Origin: Flavobacteriales bacterium UBA2104
GTDB taxonomy: Bacteria; Bacteroidota; Bacteroidia; Flavobacteriales_D; Crocinitomicaceae
Direction: 5' to 3'
Length of the DNA stretch: 53,708 bases
Assembly: GCA_002331485.1 (NCBI GenBank)
Contig: DCYS01000031.1
Span: forward strand, 50,008 to 103,715
The first letter of the stretch is position 1, and each line of letters starts with the position of its first letter. A program made the translations under genes and the position numbers. Below the pieces are notes generated by a model, which ran no database searches, was not told the DNA's origin, and saw only the letters and a program-made list of their open reading frames with translations. Shown here piece after piece: positions 1 through 9,371 of the stretch.

Positions 1-26
1 TGCTCTACCAACTGAGCTACATCACC
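1..26 (-). tRNA. tRNA, 5' part only (runs off the window start)
   Basis: Read on the minus strand, these bases give an acceptor strand GGTGATG, T8-A9, a D-stem GCTC/GAGC around an AGTTGGTA loop, and A26. This is the 5' third of a standard tRNA. The anticodon lies outside the window, so the isotype cannot be assigned. Confidence 0.85.
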
Positions 27-75
27 AGCCTTTCAATATGCCTGTTTTCACAAGCTACCCGCGATTGGGTGACGG

Positions 76-103
76 CAAAGATAGTAACTAATTTTATTTA
101 CAA
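76..103 (-). promoter_or_regulatory. Bacteroidota-type promoter for the tRNA
   Basis: On the minus strand, TTG (101-103) is followed after 17 bases by TATCTTTG (76-83). The latter is a perfect match to the -7 consensus TAnnTTTG. It sits about 50 bp upstream of the mature tRNA 5' end and points towards it. Confidence 0.5.
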
Positions 104-139
104 GCCATGTTGGTCCAAAAAATTTATAGAATCTTATAT

Positions 140-147
140 TAACTTTG
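140..147 (+). promoter_or_regulatory. promoter -7 box of coaX
   Basis: TAACTTTG matches TAnnTTTG exactly and ends 7 bases before the coaX ATG. The transcript should therefore have an extremely short leader or none. No TTG sits at the usual 19-20 base spacing upstream. Confidence 0.5.
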
Positions 148-154
148 CGGTCAA

Positions 155-886
155 ATGAAACAAGATCATACGTACTTAATTGTGGATGCGGGAAATACGC
201 AAGTCAAACTTGTTTATTTTCAAAATGGTGAAATTGTTTCACACGATCGATTGAATGCTGATGATGTCAAAAAGCTCGAGGATCATCTTAAGAAAAACAG
301 CTACGACAAAGCCATACTTTCATCTGTTCAGTCAGATATTGATACCCGTCATTTATTCGACTTGATCCAACCTGATGTTGTTTTGTCGAAAAGTACAGAT
401 CTACCTATTGACCTTTCAAGCTATGAAACAGTAAATACCCTTGGAGCTGATCGTATTGCTAACGCTGTGGCTGCCGCTGAATTTAGTCAAACAGAAAACG
501 CACTGGTCGTTGATATCGGAACTTGTATCAAATATGATCTGGTTGTTTCTGATCAATATCAGGGTGGAGGAATTTCTCCCGGAATGGAAATGAGATTTAA
601 AGCACTACATGATTATACAGGACAGCTTCCGTTGCTCGAATACGAAGATGAGGTGCCATTGATCGGAAAGAGTACTAAAGGTTCAATGTTGTCTGGTGTG
701 ATCAACGGTATGATCAATGAAATCAGCGCTGTATCAGCCGAGTATGAACGAGAATTTAGTCCATTAACAATTTTTTTGACTGGTGGAGACGCTAAAAGGT
801 TTGATAAAGCGTTAAAAAATAGCATCTTTGCCGATGAAAAATTGACCGTGAAAGGTCTATATCTAATTTTAAAGCATAATGGCTAA
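155..886 (+). CDS. coaX: type III pantothenate kinase CoaX
   Basis: Phosphorylates pantothenate, the first committed step of coenzyme A synthesis; a cytosolic ASKHA-fold enzyme. The family signatures are visible: the N-terminal phosphate loop DAGNT (residues 11-15), GADR (97-100) with the probable catalytic Asp, DIGTC (120-124) and GGGISPG (137-143). At 243 aa it has the normal family length. The ATG at 155 is the only sensible start, since it lies just after the -7 box. It heads a plus-strand gene run and overlaps the next gene by 8 bases. CoaX followed by an outer-membrane protein gene and a TPR gene is, from memory, a common flavobacterial arrangement. Confidence 0.96.
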   Translation: MKQDHTYLIVDAGNTQVKLVYFQNGEIVSHDRLNADDVKKLEDHLKKNSYDKAILSSVQSDIDTRHLFDLIQPDVVLSKSTDLPIDLSSYETVNTLGADRIANAVAAAEFSQTENALVVDIGTCIKYDLVVSDQYQGGGISPGMEMRFKALHDYTGQLPLLEYEDEVPLIGKSTKGSMLSGVINGMINEISAVSAEYEREFSPLTIFLTGGDAKRFDKALKNSIFADEKLTVKGLYLILKHNG

Positions 887-2225
887 ACATATATTGGTAC
901 TTCTTTTCTCTTTTGTGGGATTGCTATCTACAGCACAGATCAGTACCAACAGCCCTTATTCTTCTCAGGGATTAGGTGACACACGTTTTTACGGGAATGC
1001 ATATTTATCTGCACTAGGTGGAGCTTCAGTCGCTACATTTGATTCGTCACAGGTGAATTTGTTTAACCCTTCTTCTTATTCATTAACGGCTTCTCAGTTA
1101 CCACTTTTTTCATTGGGTGTTACTCATCAGGAAAAGAGATTTCAGAGCGGGGGAAGTGAATCTTCTGGAAGGTTTTCAGGCATAACACACATGTCTCTTG
1201 TTGTTCCGTTTGCGAAAAGATTAGGAATTGCGTTTGGATTGAAACCATTCAGCAGAACGGGATACGAAGTAAATGATTACACTTTAGTTGATGGCGATAG
1301 TATTTTCTACGATTTCAAAGGGGAAGGTGCTGTACAGGAATTCTTGCTCGGATTCTCAGGAACGATCATTGACAAAAGAAAGCACCAATTAACTGTAGGT
1401 ATTAATGGAAAACATTATTTCGGAGGGATCTCAAATGTGAGAAGAACCTTCCAGAATACGAACTTCGGAGAAACAGGTGGTCAGGAAGAAAGATCAATGC
1501 GGGCGTCATCTTTTGGATTTGAAGCGGGATTGAATTATCACTGGCAACCGAATACAAGAAACAGGTTTGTAATAGGTGGAACATTCAGACCGGAACAGTC
1601 GCTTAATTTCAGACAGTCGACTTCACGAATTTATTATACAAGCTTTTCAAACACGTCATCCTATGATACGATCCTTGCACCTAACCCTGCAGATGGCGGA
1701 ATAACTCTTCCAGAGAATATGGATGTTGGATTTTCATACGTTTTTACACCTGATTCACTTAGAAGAAATTCAAAATTACCAATGCTGATGTTTACAGGTC
1801 AGTACACATCAACTGCATGGTCTAACTATATTGAAGTCTTTGAAGGGAACATTAATGATCCATCTTTTGTTGATGCTAGCAGTATTCGATTGGGATTGGA
1901 ATATTCTCCTCATCGTAAATCAGCAGACCGTTCGGCATATGTGAACTTTTTGGATAAATTTCGCTATCGAGTTGGTGCTTATCAAACTTCAACCCAGTAT
2001 CGTGTGAATGGCACGCAATTGGTAGATAGAGGAGTAACTGCTGGTCTTGGAATACCGATTGTATTGAACAGAGCTGTATCAAGTGTGAATTTTAGCTTCA
2101 ACTACGGATCGATGGGTGACGCTGATATACAGGGAGTTGTGCAAGAGAATTATTTTGGATTTAACTTCGGCATAAATATTGCTCCTAGTTATGACAGATG
2201 GTTTAGAAAATATAAGTTAGACTAA
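879..2225 (+). CDS. outer-membrane beta-barrel protein, OmpP1/FadL-like
   Basis: A 448 aa protein with a signal peptide (about residues 1-19, ending in STAQ). The mature N-terminus contains SPYSSQGLGD and a following ALGGASVA stretch, which is the typical start of Bacteroidota FadL/OmpP1-like barrels. The rest alternates short amphipathic strands and polar loops, with glycine- and aromatic-rich segments, and ends in strands consistent with a C-terminal barrel. The substrate is unknown. The start overlaps the coaX stop by 8 bases, so the two are probably translationally coupled. The family assignment rests on motif and architecture and the transport role is inference. Confidence 0.8.
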   Translation: MAKHILVLLFSFVGLLSTAQISTNSPYSSQGLGDTRFYGNAYLSALGGASVATFDSSQVNLFNPSSYSLTASQLPLFSLGVTHQEKRFQSGGSESSGRFSGITHMSLVVPFAKRLGIAFGLKPFSRTGYEVNDYTLVDGDSIFYDFKGEGAVQEFLLGFSGTIIDKRKHQLTVGINGKHYFGGISNVRRTFQNTNFGETGGQEERSMRASSFGFEAGLNYHWQPNTRNRFVIGGTFRPEQSLNFRQSTSRIYYTSFSNTSSYDTILAPNPADGGITLPENMDVGFSYVFTPDSLRRNSKLPMLMFTGQYTSTAWSNYIEVFEGNINDPSFVDASSIRLGLEYSPHRKSADRSAYVNFLDKFRYRVGAYQTSTQYRVNGTQLVDRGVTAGLGIPIVLNRAVSSVNFSFNYGSMGDADIQGVVQENYFGFNFGINIAPSYDRWFRKYKLD

Positions 2226-2238
2226 TAAATATAAAAAG

Positions 2239-3495
2239 ATGAAACTCGTAAAATTACTATTAGGAACATTGTTTTTGATCGGACTTACTGCAAGTGCGCA
2301 AGAGGATGAATGTACACGATGGAAAGCAATTGCTGGTAATGCATATAAAGTAAAGAATTATGAAAAGGTAACAATGGCCTACGTGAACGCACAGAATGAG
2401 TGTGAGTCACTTAAAATGGTTTTTTATAACCCTTTCCTTTATTCGATCAAGCAAGCAATGAAAAATGCTCCGGATGAGGCTACTGAAGCTGCTTATTTGG
2501 ATACGTTAGTCGATACGTATGAAAAAGCACAAGAAGTACACGGTGATCAAAAAGACTGGAAAGCGTACCAAGGTTATTACTACCTTAAGCAAGGAAAGCC
2601 AGGTAATATGAAGAAAGCTGATGAAGCTTTTCAGATCGGTATTCACCACGAAGGGAAAGATGTAAATAAAGGTTTGTTACAGCAGTATTATGCTAACCTA
2701 TACAATCTTTGGATCCAGGAAAAAGATGAAGACAAGAAGTCTGAGTACAAGAAAAGAATGATCTCAGAATACTTTACATTGTCTGACTATGCTTCGAAAG
2801 GAGAAATGGGATCAAAAATAACTGACTTCCTTTCAGTTTACATGGAAAAAGCAGTTACAGATTGTGAGTCAGTTCTTCCAGAGATCAGATCTTTTATGGC
2901 TGAACTTCCACAGGATGTTGAAACTAAGAAGTCAACAGTGAACAACTTTATGGCTCTTCTTGAGAAGAAAGGTTGTACAAAATCTGATGAATATGAAATG
3001 TTGGTAGATACGATCGTAAAGATCGATCCTTCGGTTGATGCTAAGATGAAACAAGCTCAGCTTCAGATCGCAAAAGGAAATACTTCTGGAGCAGTTAAAA
3101 TATTCAAAGAAGCTTTGAGTATGGCTGATAGCCCAGAAAAGAAAAGTGAGATCGAATATAAGATCGCATTGGCTTACTTGAATGCTGGTTCATACAAGGC
3201 TGCTCACAGTGCAGGTGTAGGAATCTCAGGTGAGTACAGTAAGCAAGGTTATGAAATTGCAGCTAAAGCAGTGAACAGATCTATCGATCAATGTGGAGTT
3301 TCTACATTCGATAGAAAAGCAAACAACTATTATGCTGTTGAGTTGGCTCAGCGTTCTGGAAACGGAGGATTAGTTAACTCTTTCAAGAGTCAATGTCCTA
3401 CGAGCTCTGATATCTTTAACGCGAACAAGCAAGTTGGAGATTCAGTAGAACTAAGCTGCTGGGGTAGATCAGTTACGATCCAAAAATTTGACTAA
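2239..3495 (+). CDS. secreted TPR-repeat protein
   Basis: A 418 aa protein with a clear signal peptide (residues 1-20, ending in ASAQ). It is mostly alpha-helical, with TPR-like helix pairs, the best being around the segment AQLQIAKGNTSGAVKIFKEA. The final 25 residues end in a SVELSCWGRSVTI-type tail. TPR proteins in the periplasm usually scaffold envelope complexes, but no partner is identified. It is 13 bases after the barrel protein gene and directly before lptC, so it is in the same operon and probably works at the envelope. Specific function unknown. Confidence 0.8.
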   Translation: MKLVKLLLGTLFLIGLTASAQEDECTRWKAIAGNAYKVKNYEKVTMAYVNAQNECESLKMVFYNPFLYSIKQAMKNAPDEATEAAYLDTLVDTYEKAQEVHGDQKDWKAYQGYYYLKQGKPGNMKKADEAFQIGIHHEGKDVNKGLLQQYYANLYNLWIQEKDEDKKSEYKKRMISEYFTLSDYASKGEMGSKITDFLSVYMEKAVTDCESVLPEIRSFMAELPQDVETKKSTVNNFMALLEKKGCTKSDEYEMLVDTIVKIDPSVDAKMKQAQLQIAKGNTSGAVKIFKEALSMADSPEKKSEIEYKIALAYLNAGSYKAAHSAGVGISGEYSKQGYEIAAKAVNRSIDQCGVSTFDRKANNYYAVELAQRSGNGGLVNSFKSQCPTSSDIFNANKQVGDSVELSCWGRSVTIQKFD

Positions 3496-3498
3496 TTG

Positions 3499-4059
3499 AT
3501 GAACAACTCGTTCATTAATAAAATATACTTAATTCCTGTCATGATCTTCATGGCAGGAATATTTTTTTCGTGCGTAAACGATCTGGATAAGGTTAAAAAG
3601 GTAACCACACGCCCAGATAGTCCAAATGAAACGAGTGAAGATCTTCATGTTGTTTACACAGATTCAGGATTGACACAAATAGAGATCTTTGCTACCATTG
3701 CTGAGACTTACAGTGAGCCAAAGGCAATGACCCAATTCAAGGATGGATTAAAAGTCAATTTCTTCAATCCGGATGGAAGTATTGCATCAACACTCACTTC
3801 ACTTTATGGAGAGATCGATCAGAAAACTGGAAATATTACGGTCCGAGATAGTGTTAGATTGCGTAATATTGAAGAGCAGAAAACGATGGAGACAGAGGTG
3901 TTATATTGGAATCAAAAAGGTGACTCGATCTATACAGATAAAGCTGTAGTTGTAAAATCACCAGATATGATACTTTCCGGGATAGGAGCCTGGACAACTC
4001 CTAAGTTTGACACAGCTCAATTCTATAAACCTACAGCAAAAATTTTCGTTAAAAATTAG
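3499..4059 (+). CDS. lptC: LPS export periplasmic protein LptC
   Basis: The inner-membrane-anchored component that relays lipopolysaccharide from LptB2FG to LptA. It has an N-terminal hydrophobic segment ending in a lipobox-like FFSC, as in many Bacteroidota LptC proteins, then a beta-jellyroll region with motifs such as SEPKAMTQFKDGLKV, LYGEIDQKTGNITVRDSV and LYWNQKGDSIYTDKAV. An in-frame TTG sits at 3496 just before the ATG; the ATG at 3499 is preferred. The gene follows the TPR gene with almost no gap. The partner ATPase gene lptB is elsewhere in this window (21591-22322). About 186 aa, normal for the family. Confidence 0.88.
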   Translation: MNNSFINKIYLIPVMIFMAGIFFSCVNDLDKVKKVTTRPDSPNETSEDLHVVYTDSGLTQIEIFATIAETYSEPKAMTQFKDGLKVNFFNPDGSIASTLTSLYGEIDQKTGNITVRDSVRLRNIEEQKTMETEVLYWNQKGDSIYTDKAVVVKSPDMILSGIGAWTTPKFDTAQFYKPTAKIFVKN

Positions 4060-4064
4060 AAGAT

Positions 4065-4295
4065 ATGAATAAGTACAATAAGATAATGCAGAAATTCTGG
4101 TTGGCGATGACAGTGTTGATTGTTGTTGCTGTCACATACCTCGGATTTAAAGAAGGATTTGGTCGCTGGTATTTCTATTACATCTTTGCTGCTTTAACAC
4201 TCGGTCTTTATTTCATTAGAGGATTCATGATGAAACATATGGAAAAACATCAAGAGTACCTTAAACAGAAAGAGGAAGAGGAGCGACGCAAATAA
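4065..4295 (+). CDS. small two-helix membrane protein
   Basis: A 76 aa protein with two predicted membrane helices, roughly residues 11-28 and 34-52. A charged cytoplasmic tail (KHQEYLKQKEEEERRK) closes the protein. It starts 5 bases after lptC and ends 4 bases before the next gene, so it belongs to the operon. I do not recognise a named family. The Lys/Glu-rich tail suggests a short coiled coil or a protein-binding end. Function unknown; position next to lptC hints at an envelope role but is not evidence for one. Confidence 0.75.
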   Translation: MNKYNKIMQKFWLAMTVLIVVAVTYLGFKEGFGRWYFYYIFAALTLGLYFIRGFMMKHMEKHQEYLKQKEEEERRK

Positions 4296-4299
4296 TCGC

Positions 4300-4653
4300 A
4301 TGAACGAAACCATCTATAGATTAAGACAAGGCGAAGAGGTCGTTGGTTTTCTCAGAGAATTCGATAATAGTTCATTTTACTCCGCAAACGGTTACCAATG
4401 GTCTGGAAAGTCAATCCAATATGATCGGATAGAACGATATTCCGGTTATAAAGACCGCAATGACAAGCGCTTATTTGAGGGAGATGTGATTTCTTCAACC
4501 GACTATCCATCAAATGAATACATTATACATTATGATGCTCTTTTGACCAAGTTTTTATTGGTCAGTTATTCCAATAGAGATATCTTTAATATTTCCCTGG
4601 AAGAATTCGTTGAGCAAAAATCGAAAGTTAAACGAATCGGGTACTTACGATAA
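4300..4653 (+). CDS. YopX-like domain protein
   Basis: A 117 aa soluble protein. The segment YSGYKDRNDKRLFEGDVIS resembles the core of the YopX family (general form Y-x-G-x-KD-x-NG-K-x-(I/L)-(Y/F)-EGD-(I/V)), which is otherwise typical of phages and prophages. The downstream half is beta-rich with Tyr and Phe. It has no signal peptide or membrane segment. It lies between the small membrane protein gene (4-base gap) and the DUF5686 gene, whose ATG follows the stop by 4 bases, so it is a genuine operon member. The YopX assignment comes from motif recognition only; function unknown. Confidence 0.65.
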   Translation: MNETIYRLRQGEEVVGFLREFDNSSFYSANGYQWSGKSIQYDRIERYSGYKDRNDKRLFEGDVISSTDYPSNEYIIHYDALLTKFLLVSYSNRDIFNISLEEFVEQKSKVKRIGYLR

Positions 4654-4657
4654 TATT

Positions 4658-7186
4658 ATGCATAGATTATTACTCATGATCGTTCTATTGCTTTCAAGCC
4701 TCGCCTTGAATGCTCAGAATGTGTTAAAGGGTAAGGTGTATGATGAAATGAACCTGGGACTTCCACTCGCCGATATTTACGTGAAGAATCAACCTGAACT
4801 TAGGACTCGGGCAGATATTGAGGGTAATTATCTCATGCGACTTCAAGAGGGAGAGTACTATTTGGTGATACGCGCAAGTGGCTATGAGACCAAAGAAGTT
4901 TTTGTTGTCGTCAAACAAGGAGATAATCAAAGGAATTTTCAGCTGTTTCCTGTTCGGGTCAAAGAGATTGAAGAGTTTGATTATGCAGTTAAACGTGTCA
5001 ACGTCGGACGAGAGATCATTAAGCGAGTTATCGATAAAAAGGCTTATCTCGATTTTAATCGTTTTCCTTATTCCTGTGATGTCTACATAAAAGCGAAGGA
5101 TATTAAAAAGGCAGTTCCTCAAGAAAAAGAGAAAGAAGAGAAGAAGGAAAAAGAAGAAAAGGATGAGGACAAAGAAAAGAAGGAGAAGAAAGATAAGGTA
5201 GATGCTCAATATGCGGATATCGATGAACTTAAACGGGAGAAACTGGGTGCCTTGAATAACATTAATATCGTAGAGGTCGAGTTACAACGAAATTACGCTC
5301 CACCAAATAATGTCCGTGAGATCAGGAATGCATATTCCAAACGTGGAAACGATCGACGACTATATTATACAACCACGGCAAAAACAAATTTCAATTTTTT
5401 CGAGAATATGCTCTACCTCGATGATCTGAATGAATCACCTATTCAATCTCCGATCAGTACCGCAGGGATCTTTTCATATAAGTATCAATTGGTGGAGAAG
5501 ATCGAACGTGAAGGACAGCCAACCTTAAATAAGATCAAGATCGAACCTAGAAATATGGTTACGTCTACATTAGGAGGATTTATTTGGGTTGAGGATAGCA
5601 CATGGATGGTCGAAAGGCTGGATCTTACGCTGGAGAAAGGTAACCTATATGTCTACGATTATTTTAGGATCAGACAGACTTTTGATACATCATCTGATAC
5701 ACTGTGTTTATTGAAAACGCAAGAAATGGATTACGGCATTGAGTACCGTAAAGATGAATTCGAGGGTACCACGATAGCGAATTTCACGAACTATAATTTT
5801 GATCCTCAGTTTGAGAAAGGTTACTTCGGTAACGAAGTAGCCATCACTACTCAAGAAGCGTATGATCGAGATTCCAGTTATTGGTCACAAAAACGTTTGA
5901 CTCCGCTTACGCCAGAGGAACAAGAGTTTATTAAGAAGAGGGACAGTATTGAAAACCTTTTCACTCAGGATAGTTACCTGTATTCTGTAGACTCTGTTTT
6001 CAATCAGATCACTTTCCTGAAAGTTCTTTGGTTTGGGATCGATCATAGAAATAGAGCTAAAAAGACACAGTGGACATTGAGCTCTTTGGCCGCAATGATA
6101 CAACCGATCTATATCGCTGGTCCTCGTGTTGGTCCTGATTTTGATTTTTTTAAAAAATGGGAGAACGAAAAAACGTTCGACTCATATACGCGGGCAGATG
6201 TCGGAATTCTCAATGGTGATATCAAAGGTTATACACGGTTGAGGTATTTATATAATCCGTTTAAACAGGCAAGGATTGGAATCAACTTTGAGCACAATTA
6301 CGATCTGATAAGAACATTCGATGCGTTCACTCAGGTTTTACTGAGAGACAATTTCATCGAGAAAACCTCCAGCACATTATTTCACGATATTGAGATATTC
6401 AATGGACTTTATTTAGAATCTAATTTTACGCTTACCAACCGAAGACCAATTGATGAAGACACTAAGTTTATCAGATGGTTTGATGATGCATTAGAAAACA
6501 ATGAACCACCAGAGTTCGAGGCTTACAGGGCATTTATTGCCGATTTCACGCTTAGTTATGTTCCATTTCAAAAATACATGCGAGAACCGCATAGAAAAGT
6601 GGTTTTGGGATCAAAGTGGCCAACATTCTACATGTATTATGAGAAAGGGATTCCAAATCTTCTGGCAAGTGAGATCGATCATGATTATATCCGATTTGGA
6701 ATTCGTCAAACGTTCAAAATTTCCACTTTCGGTACATCAAATTATCATGTTACATCAGGTAAATTTTTGAATTCGAAAAACTTGAGGGAAGTTGATTATA
6801 AATACCACCGTCGATCGGATCCGATCTGGTTTTCTAATCCGTTGTTTTCTTATCAAGACCTGGATACTTCATTACCAACCCTTGATTGGTATTTTGAATC
6901 TCATTTTATCCATCATTTTAATGGAGCACTGATCAACAAGATCCCGTTTATGAAAAAGACCAGAATTACATCTGTAGCGGGTGGAGGATATTTATGGGTA
7001 CCTGAACACAGCTGGCAACACTACGAGTTTTTTGCAGGGATTGAACGAATCTTCAAATTTGCAAGAAGACGATTGAGAATTGGAGCTTATGCAGTCTTTA
7101 GTGACGGTAATCAGATCGATCCCAGGACCACCTTCAAACTCAGTTTTGCCTTACTGGATAGGCGTAGCATGAAATTCAATTTCTAG
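4658..7186 (+). CDS. DUF5686 / carboxypeptidase-regulatory-like outer-membrane protein
   Basis: A protein of about 842 aa with a signal peptide (MHRLLLMIVLLLSSLALNAQ). Next is a carboxypeptidase-regulatory-like beta-sandwich (about residues 20-105), as at the N-terminus of SusC-like receptors. Then a strongly charged Lys/Glu-rich linker follows (about residues 145-185). The large remainder is DUF5686-like and ends in barrel-type strands. The longer frame opens with TTG at 4610 inside the previous gene; the ATG at 4658 places the signal peptide correctly and is preferred. A paralogue of the same architecture is at 22389-24839. Location: outer membrane, inferred. Substrate unknown. Confidence 0.8.
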   Translation: MHRLLLMIVLLLSSLALNAQNVLKGKVYDEMNLGLPLADIYVKNQPELRTRADIEGNYLMRLQEGEYYLVIRASGYETKEVFVVVKQGDNQRNFQLFPVRVKEIEEFDYAVKRVNVGREIIKRVIDKKAYLDFNRFPYSCDVYIKAKDIKKAVPQEKEKEEKKEKEEKDEDKEKKEKKDKVDAQYADIDELKREKLGALNNINIVEVELQRNYAPPNNVREIRNAYSKRGNDRRLYYTTTAKTNFNFFENMLYLDDLNESPIQSPISTAGIFSYKYQLVEKIEREGQPTLNKIKIEPRNMVTSTLGGFIWVEDSTWMVERLDLTLEKGNLYVYDYFRIRQTFDTSSDTLCLLKTQEMDYGIEYRKDEFEGTTIANFTNYNFDPQFEKGYFGNEVAITTQEAYDRDSSYWSQKRLTPLTPEEQEFIKKRDSIENLFTQDSYLYSVDSVFNQITFLKVLWFGIDHRNRAKKTQWTLSSLAAMIQPIYIAGPRVGPDFDFFKKWENEKTFDSYTRADVGILNGDIKGYTRLRYLYNPFKQARIGINFEHNYDLIRTFDAFTQVLLRDNFIEKTSSTLFHDIEIFNGLYLESNFTLTNRRPIDEDTKFIRWFDDALENNEPPEFEAYRAFIADFTLSYVPFQKYMREPHRKVVLGSKWPTFYMYYEKGIPNLLASEIDHDYIRFGIRQTFKISTFGTSNYHVTSGKFLNSKNLREVDYKYHRRSDPIWFSNPLFSYQDLDTSLPTLDWYFESHFIHHFNGALINKIPFMKKTRITSVAGGGYLWVPEHSWQHYEFFAGIERIFKFARRRLRIGAYAVFSDGNQIDPRTTFKLSFALLDRRSMKFNF

Positions 7187-7237
7187 CTTATTCGTCTACA
7201 GTGTAAGAGAAAAGGAAGCCACGATTAAAACATTCTT

Positions 7238-9331
7238 CTAGTAATCAAGCAATGATTTCAAAGCGTCACCTACTTTCTCGGCATTAGGTAATAATGCTGC
7301 TTCTAGCGTGCTATGAAGTGGAATTGCTGGTGTATCTACTGATCCTACAACAGATACCGGAGCATCAAGGTGCTCGAAGCACTCGCGTTGGATCTTTCCT
7401 GCCAATCCTTGAGTGAAAGAAGCTTCAATGGATTCCTCTGTTACCAGCATCACCTTGTTGTGACGTTTTGCTGCATCGTAGATCGCTTCTTCATCAACTG
7501 GACTCAATGATCTTAGATCTATGATCTCAACCTTTCCTGGATGATTTTTAGCCGCTTCATTTGTCCAGTATACTCCTCGACCATATGTTATAACAGCAAC
7601 ACTTTCACCTGCATCAATTTTAGCTTGATCTGCAGCCAATGCCTGACGTGCCTTTCCAATTGGAACCACGTAATCTTCGTCTGGCTCAACGCTCATAGCG
7701 CCTTCTGTTCCTTTGATCTTTGACCAATATAATCCTTTGTGCTCTAGTATAACAACTGGGTTCGGGTCGTAATAGGCAGCTTTCATAAGTCCTTTGAGGT
7801 CAGCGCCAGTCGAAGGATATACAACTTTGATTCCTCTGATATTGGTTACAACTGACTCAACGCTTGACGAGTGATAAGGCCCACCTGAACCATAAGCTCC
7901 GATCGGAACTCTGATCACCGCACTTACAGGCCATTTTCCATTCGATAAATAGTAACTTCTACTTAATTCCGTAAAGAGCTGATTCAATCCTGGCCATATA
8001 TAATCGGCAAACTGGACTTCAACGATAGGTTTTAGCCCTACAGCAGACATTCCTACAGTACTACCAATAATGAAAGCTTCTTGTATAGGTGTATTAAATA
8101 CTCGGTTATCCCCGAAAGATTTAGCCAAAGTAGCTGCCTCTCTAAATACACCTCCTAATCGTCCACCAACATCCTGTCCATATAATAAAGCTTCAGGATG
8201 CTTTGACATCAATTCACGAACTGCAAAAAGTGCGCAGTCAACCATTACGGTCTTTTGTTTTCCTTTTGGATTTCGCTCACCTTTTTCTTCTGTGATCGGT
8301 GTTTCTGCAAAATAGTGATCTGTGATCGATTCTGGAGTTGGGTCCTCTGCAGCTTGCGCTTTTTCATAGATCTCATCTACTTCAGCTTTCATTTTAGATT
8401 CGAAGTTGATCAGATCAGCTTCGTCAATTCCTGCCTTTCGAGCGAGGTCTTTGATCTTTGGATAGGGATCTCTTTTTCCGTGCTCATCAAGATCATCTCG
8501 GTACCATTCTTTACGAACACCAGATGTGTGATGTCCAAGCAGAGGAACTTTTGCATGGATTAAAAATGGTCTTCTTTCTTTTCGGATCGTGTTAAGCACC
8601 TTTTGAACCGCCTCGTATGATGCTTCAAAGTCACTTCCGTCAATTGAAACAACTTCAATTCCTTTGAACCCTTTTGCATAATGAGCAATATCCTGAGCTC
8701 TTGTTTCTTCAGCATTCGCGGAAATATCCCATTCATTATCCTGAACCAAATAGAGGATAGGGAATTGTTTCAGCGCAGCCATTTGAAGTGCTTCAGAGAA
8801 TTCTCCCTCAGTACATGCCGCATCTCCAATCGAACATACGGTTACTGGGTTTTCACCATTATAGTCTTCTGCAAGTCCTTCTTTTTCTTTGTACTGCATC
8901 CCCATTGCAACCCCTGTTGTTGGAATAGCCTGCATTCCAGTGGCAGAAGATTGATGTGGGATCTTCGGCATATCATCTCTTCGCAATGATGGATGAGAAT
9001 AATAGGTTCTACCTCCTGAAAATGGTTCGTCTTTTTTAGCAAAAATGTGCAGCATTAATTCATATGGAGTGATTCCGATACCTAAAAGGATACTGTCATC
9101 TCTGTAATATGGAGCTACGTAATCCTGAGGTTTTAATTGCATCCCCAGTGCTAATTGAATAGCTTCGTGACCCCGAGAAGTTGCGTGAACATATTTACTC
9201 GTTACTTCCTTATGTGCTTCATATTTCTCAGCTAATGTCTTAGCTGTGCACATAAGTTCAAATCCTTTTTGGATGATCGATTTGTCCAGTTTGACTTTTG
9301 AAGTCTTTTCTTTAGTAGCCGCTTTTGCCAT
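7238..9331 (-). CDS. 2-oxoacid dehydrogenase E1, fused alpha and beta subunits
   Basis: A thiamine-diphosphate-dependent E1 component that decarboxylates branched-chain 2-oxoacids or pyruvate and passes the acyl group to an E2 lipoyl protein. Residues 1 to about 350 are the alpha part, with the ThDP/Mg motif GDAACTEG (169-176) and the paired Asn at 199. Residues from about 358 on are the beta part (transketolase pyrimidine-binding and C-terminal domains). The 697 aa length fits a single-chain alpha-beta fusion. The alpha sequence looks most like the branched-chain type, but the substrate cannot be settled from sequence. No E2 or E3 gene lies nearby. It is preceded by a weak -7 box and is convergent with the DUF5686 gene. 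Confidence 0.92.
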   Translation of the reverse strand: MAKAATKEKTSKVKLDKSIIQKGFELMCTAKTLAEKYEAHKEVTSKYVHATSRGHEAIQLALGMQLKPQDYVAPYYRDDSILLGIGITPYELMLHIFAKKDEPFSGGRTYYSHPSLRRDDMPKIPHQSSATGMQAIPTTGVAMGMQYKEKEGLAEDYNGENPVTVCSIGDAACTEGEFSEALQMAALKQFPILYLVQDNEWDISANAEETRAQDIAHYAKGFKGIEVVSIDGSDFEASYEAVQKVLNTIRKERRPFLIHAKVPLLGHHTSGVRKEWYRDDLDEHGKRDPYPKIKDLARKAGIDEADLINFESKMKAEVDEIYEKAQAAEDPTPESITDHYFAETPITEEKGERNPKGKQKTVMVDCALFAVRELMSKHPEALLYGQDVGGRLGGVFREAATLAKSFGDNRVFNTPIQEAFIIGSTVGMSAVGLKPIVEVQFADYIWPGLNQLFTELSRSYYLSNGKWPVSAVIRVPIGAYGSGGPYHSSSVESVVTNIRGIKVVYPSTGADLKGLMKAAYYDPNPVVILEHKGLYWSKIKGTEGAMSVEPDEDYVVPIGKARQALAADQAKIDAGESVAVITYGRGVYWTNEAAKNHPGKVEIIDLRSLSPVDEEAIYDAAKRHNKVMLVTEESIEASFTQGLAGKIQRECFEHLDAPVSVVGSVDTPAIPLHSTLEAALLPNAEKVGDALKSLLDY

Positions 9332-9355
9332 AAAGTCGAAAAATTTTTAGGAGTG

Positions 9356-9363
9356 CTAATGTA
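9356..9363 (-). promoter_or_regulatory. candidate -7 box of the E1 gene
   Basis: TACATTAG on the minus strand matches TAnnTTTG at all but one position and lies about 24 bases before the E1 start codon. There is no TTG at standard spacing, so support is weak. Confidence 0.25.
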
Positions 9364-9371
9364 CGAAAAAT

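Noticed and set aside
4724..5209. 161-residue minus-strand frame rich in Phe and Leu
   Set aside because: It is the antisense of the Lys/Glu-rich linker of the DUF5686 gene; poly-purine coding gives an open but meaningless opposite frame.
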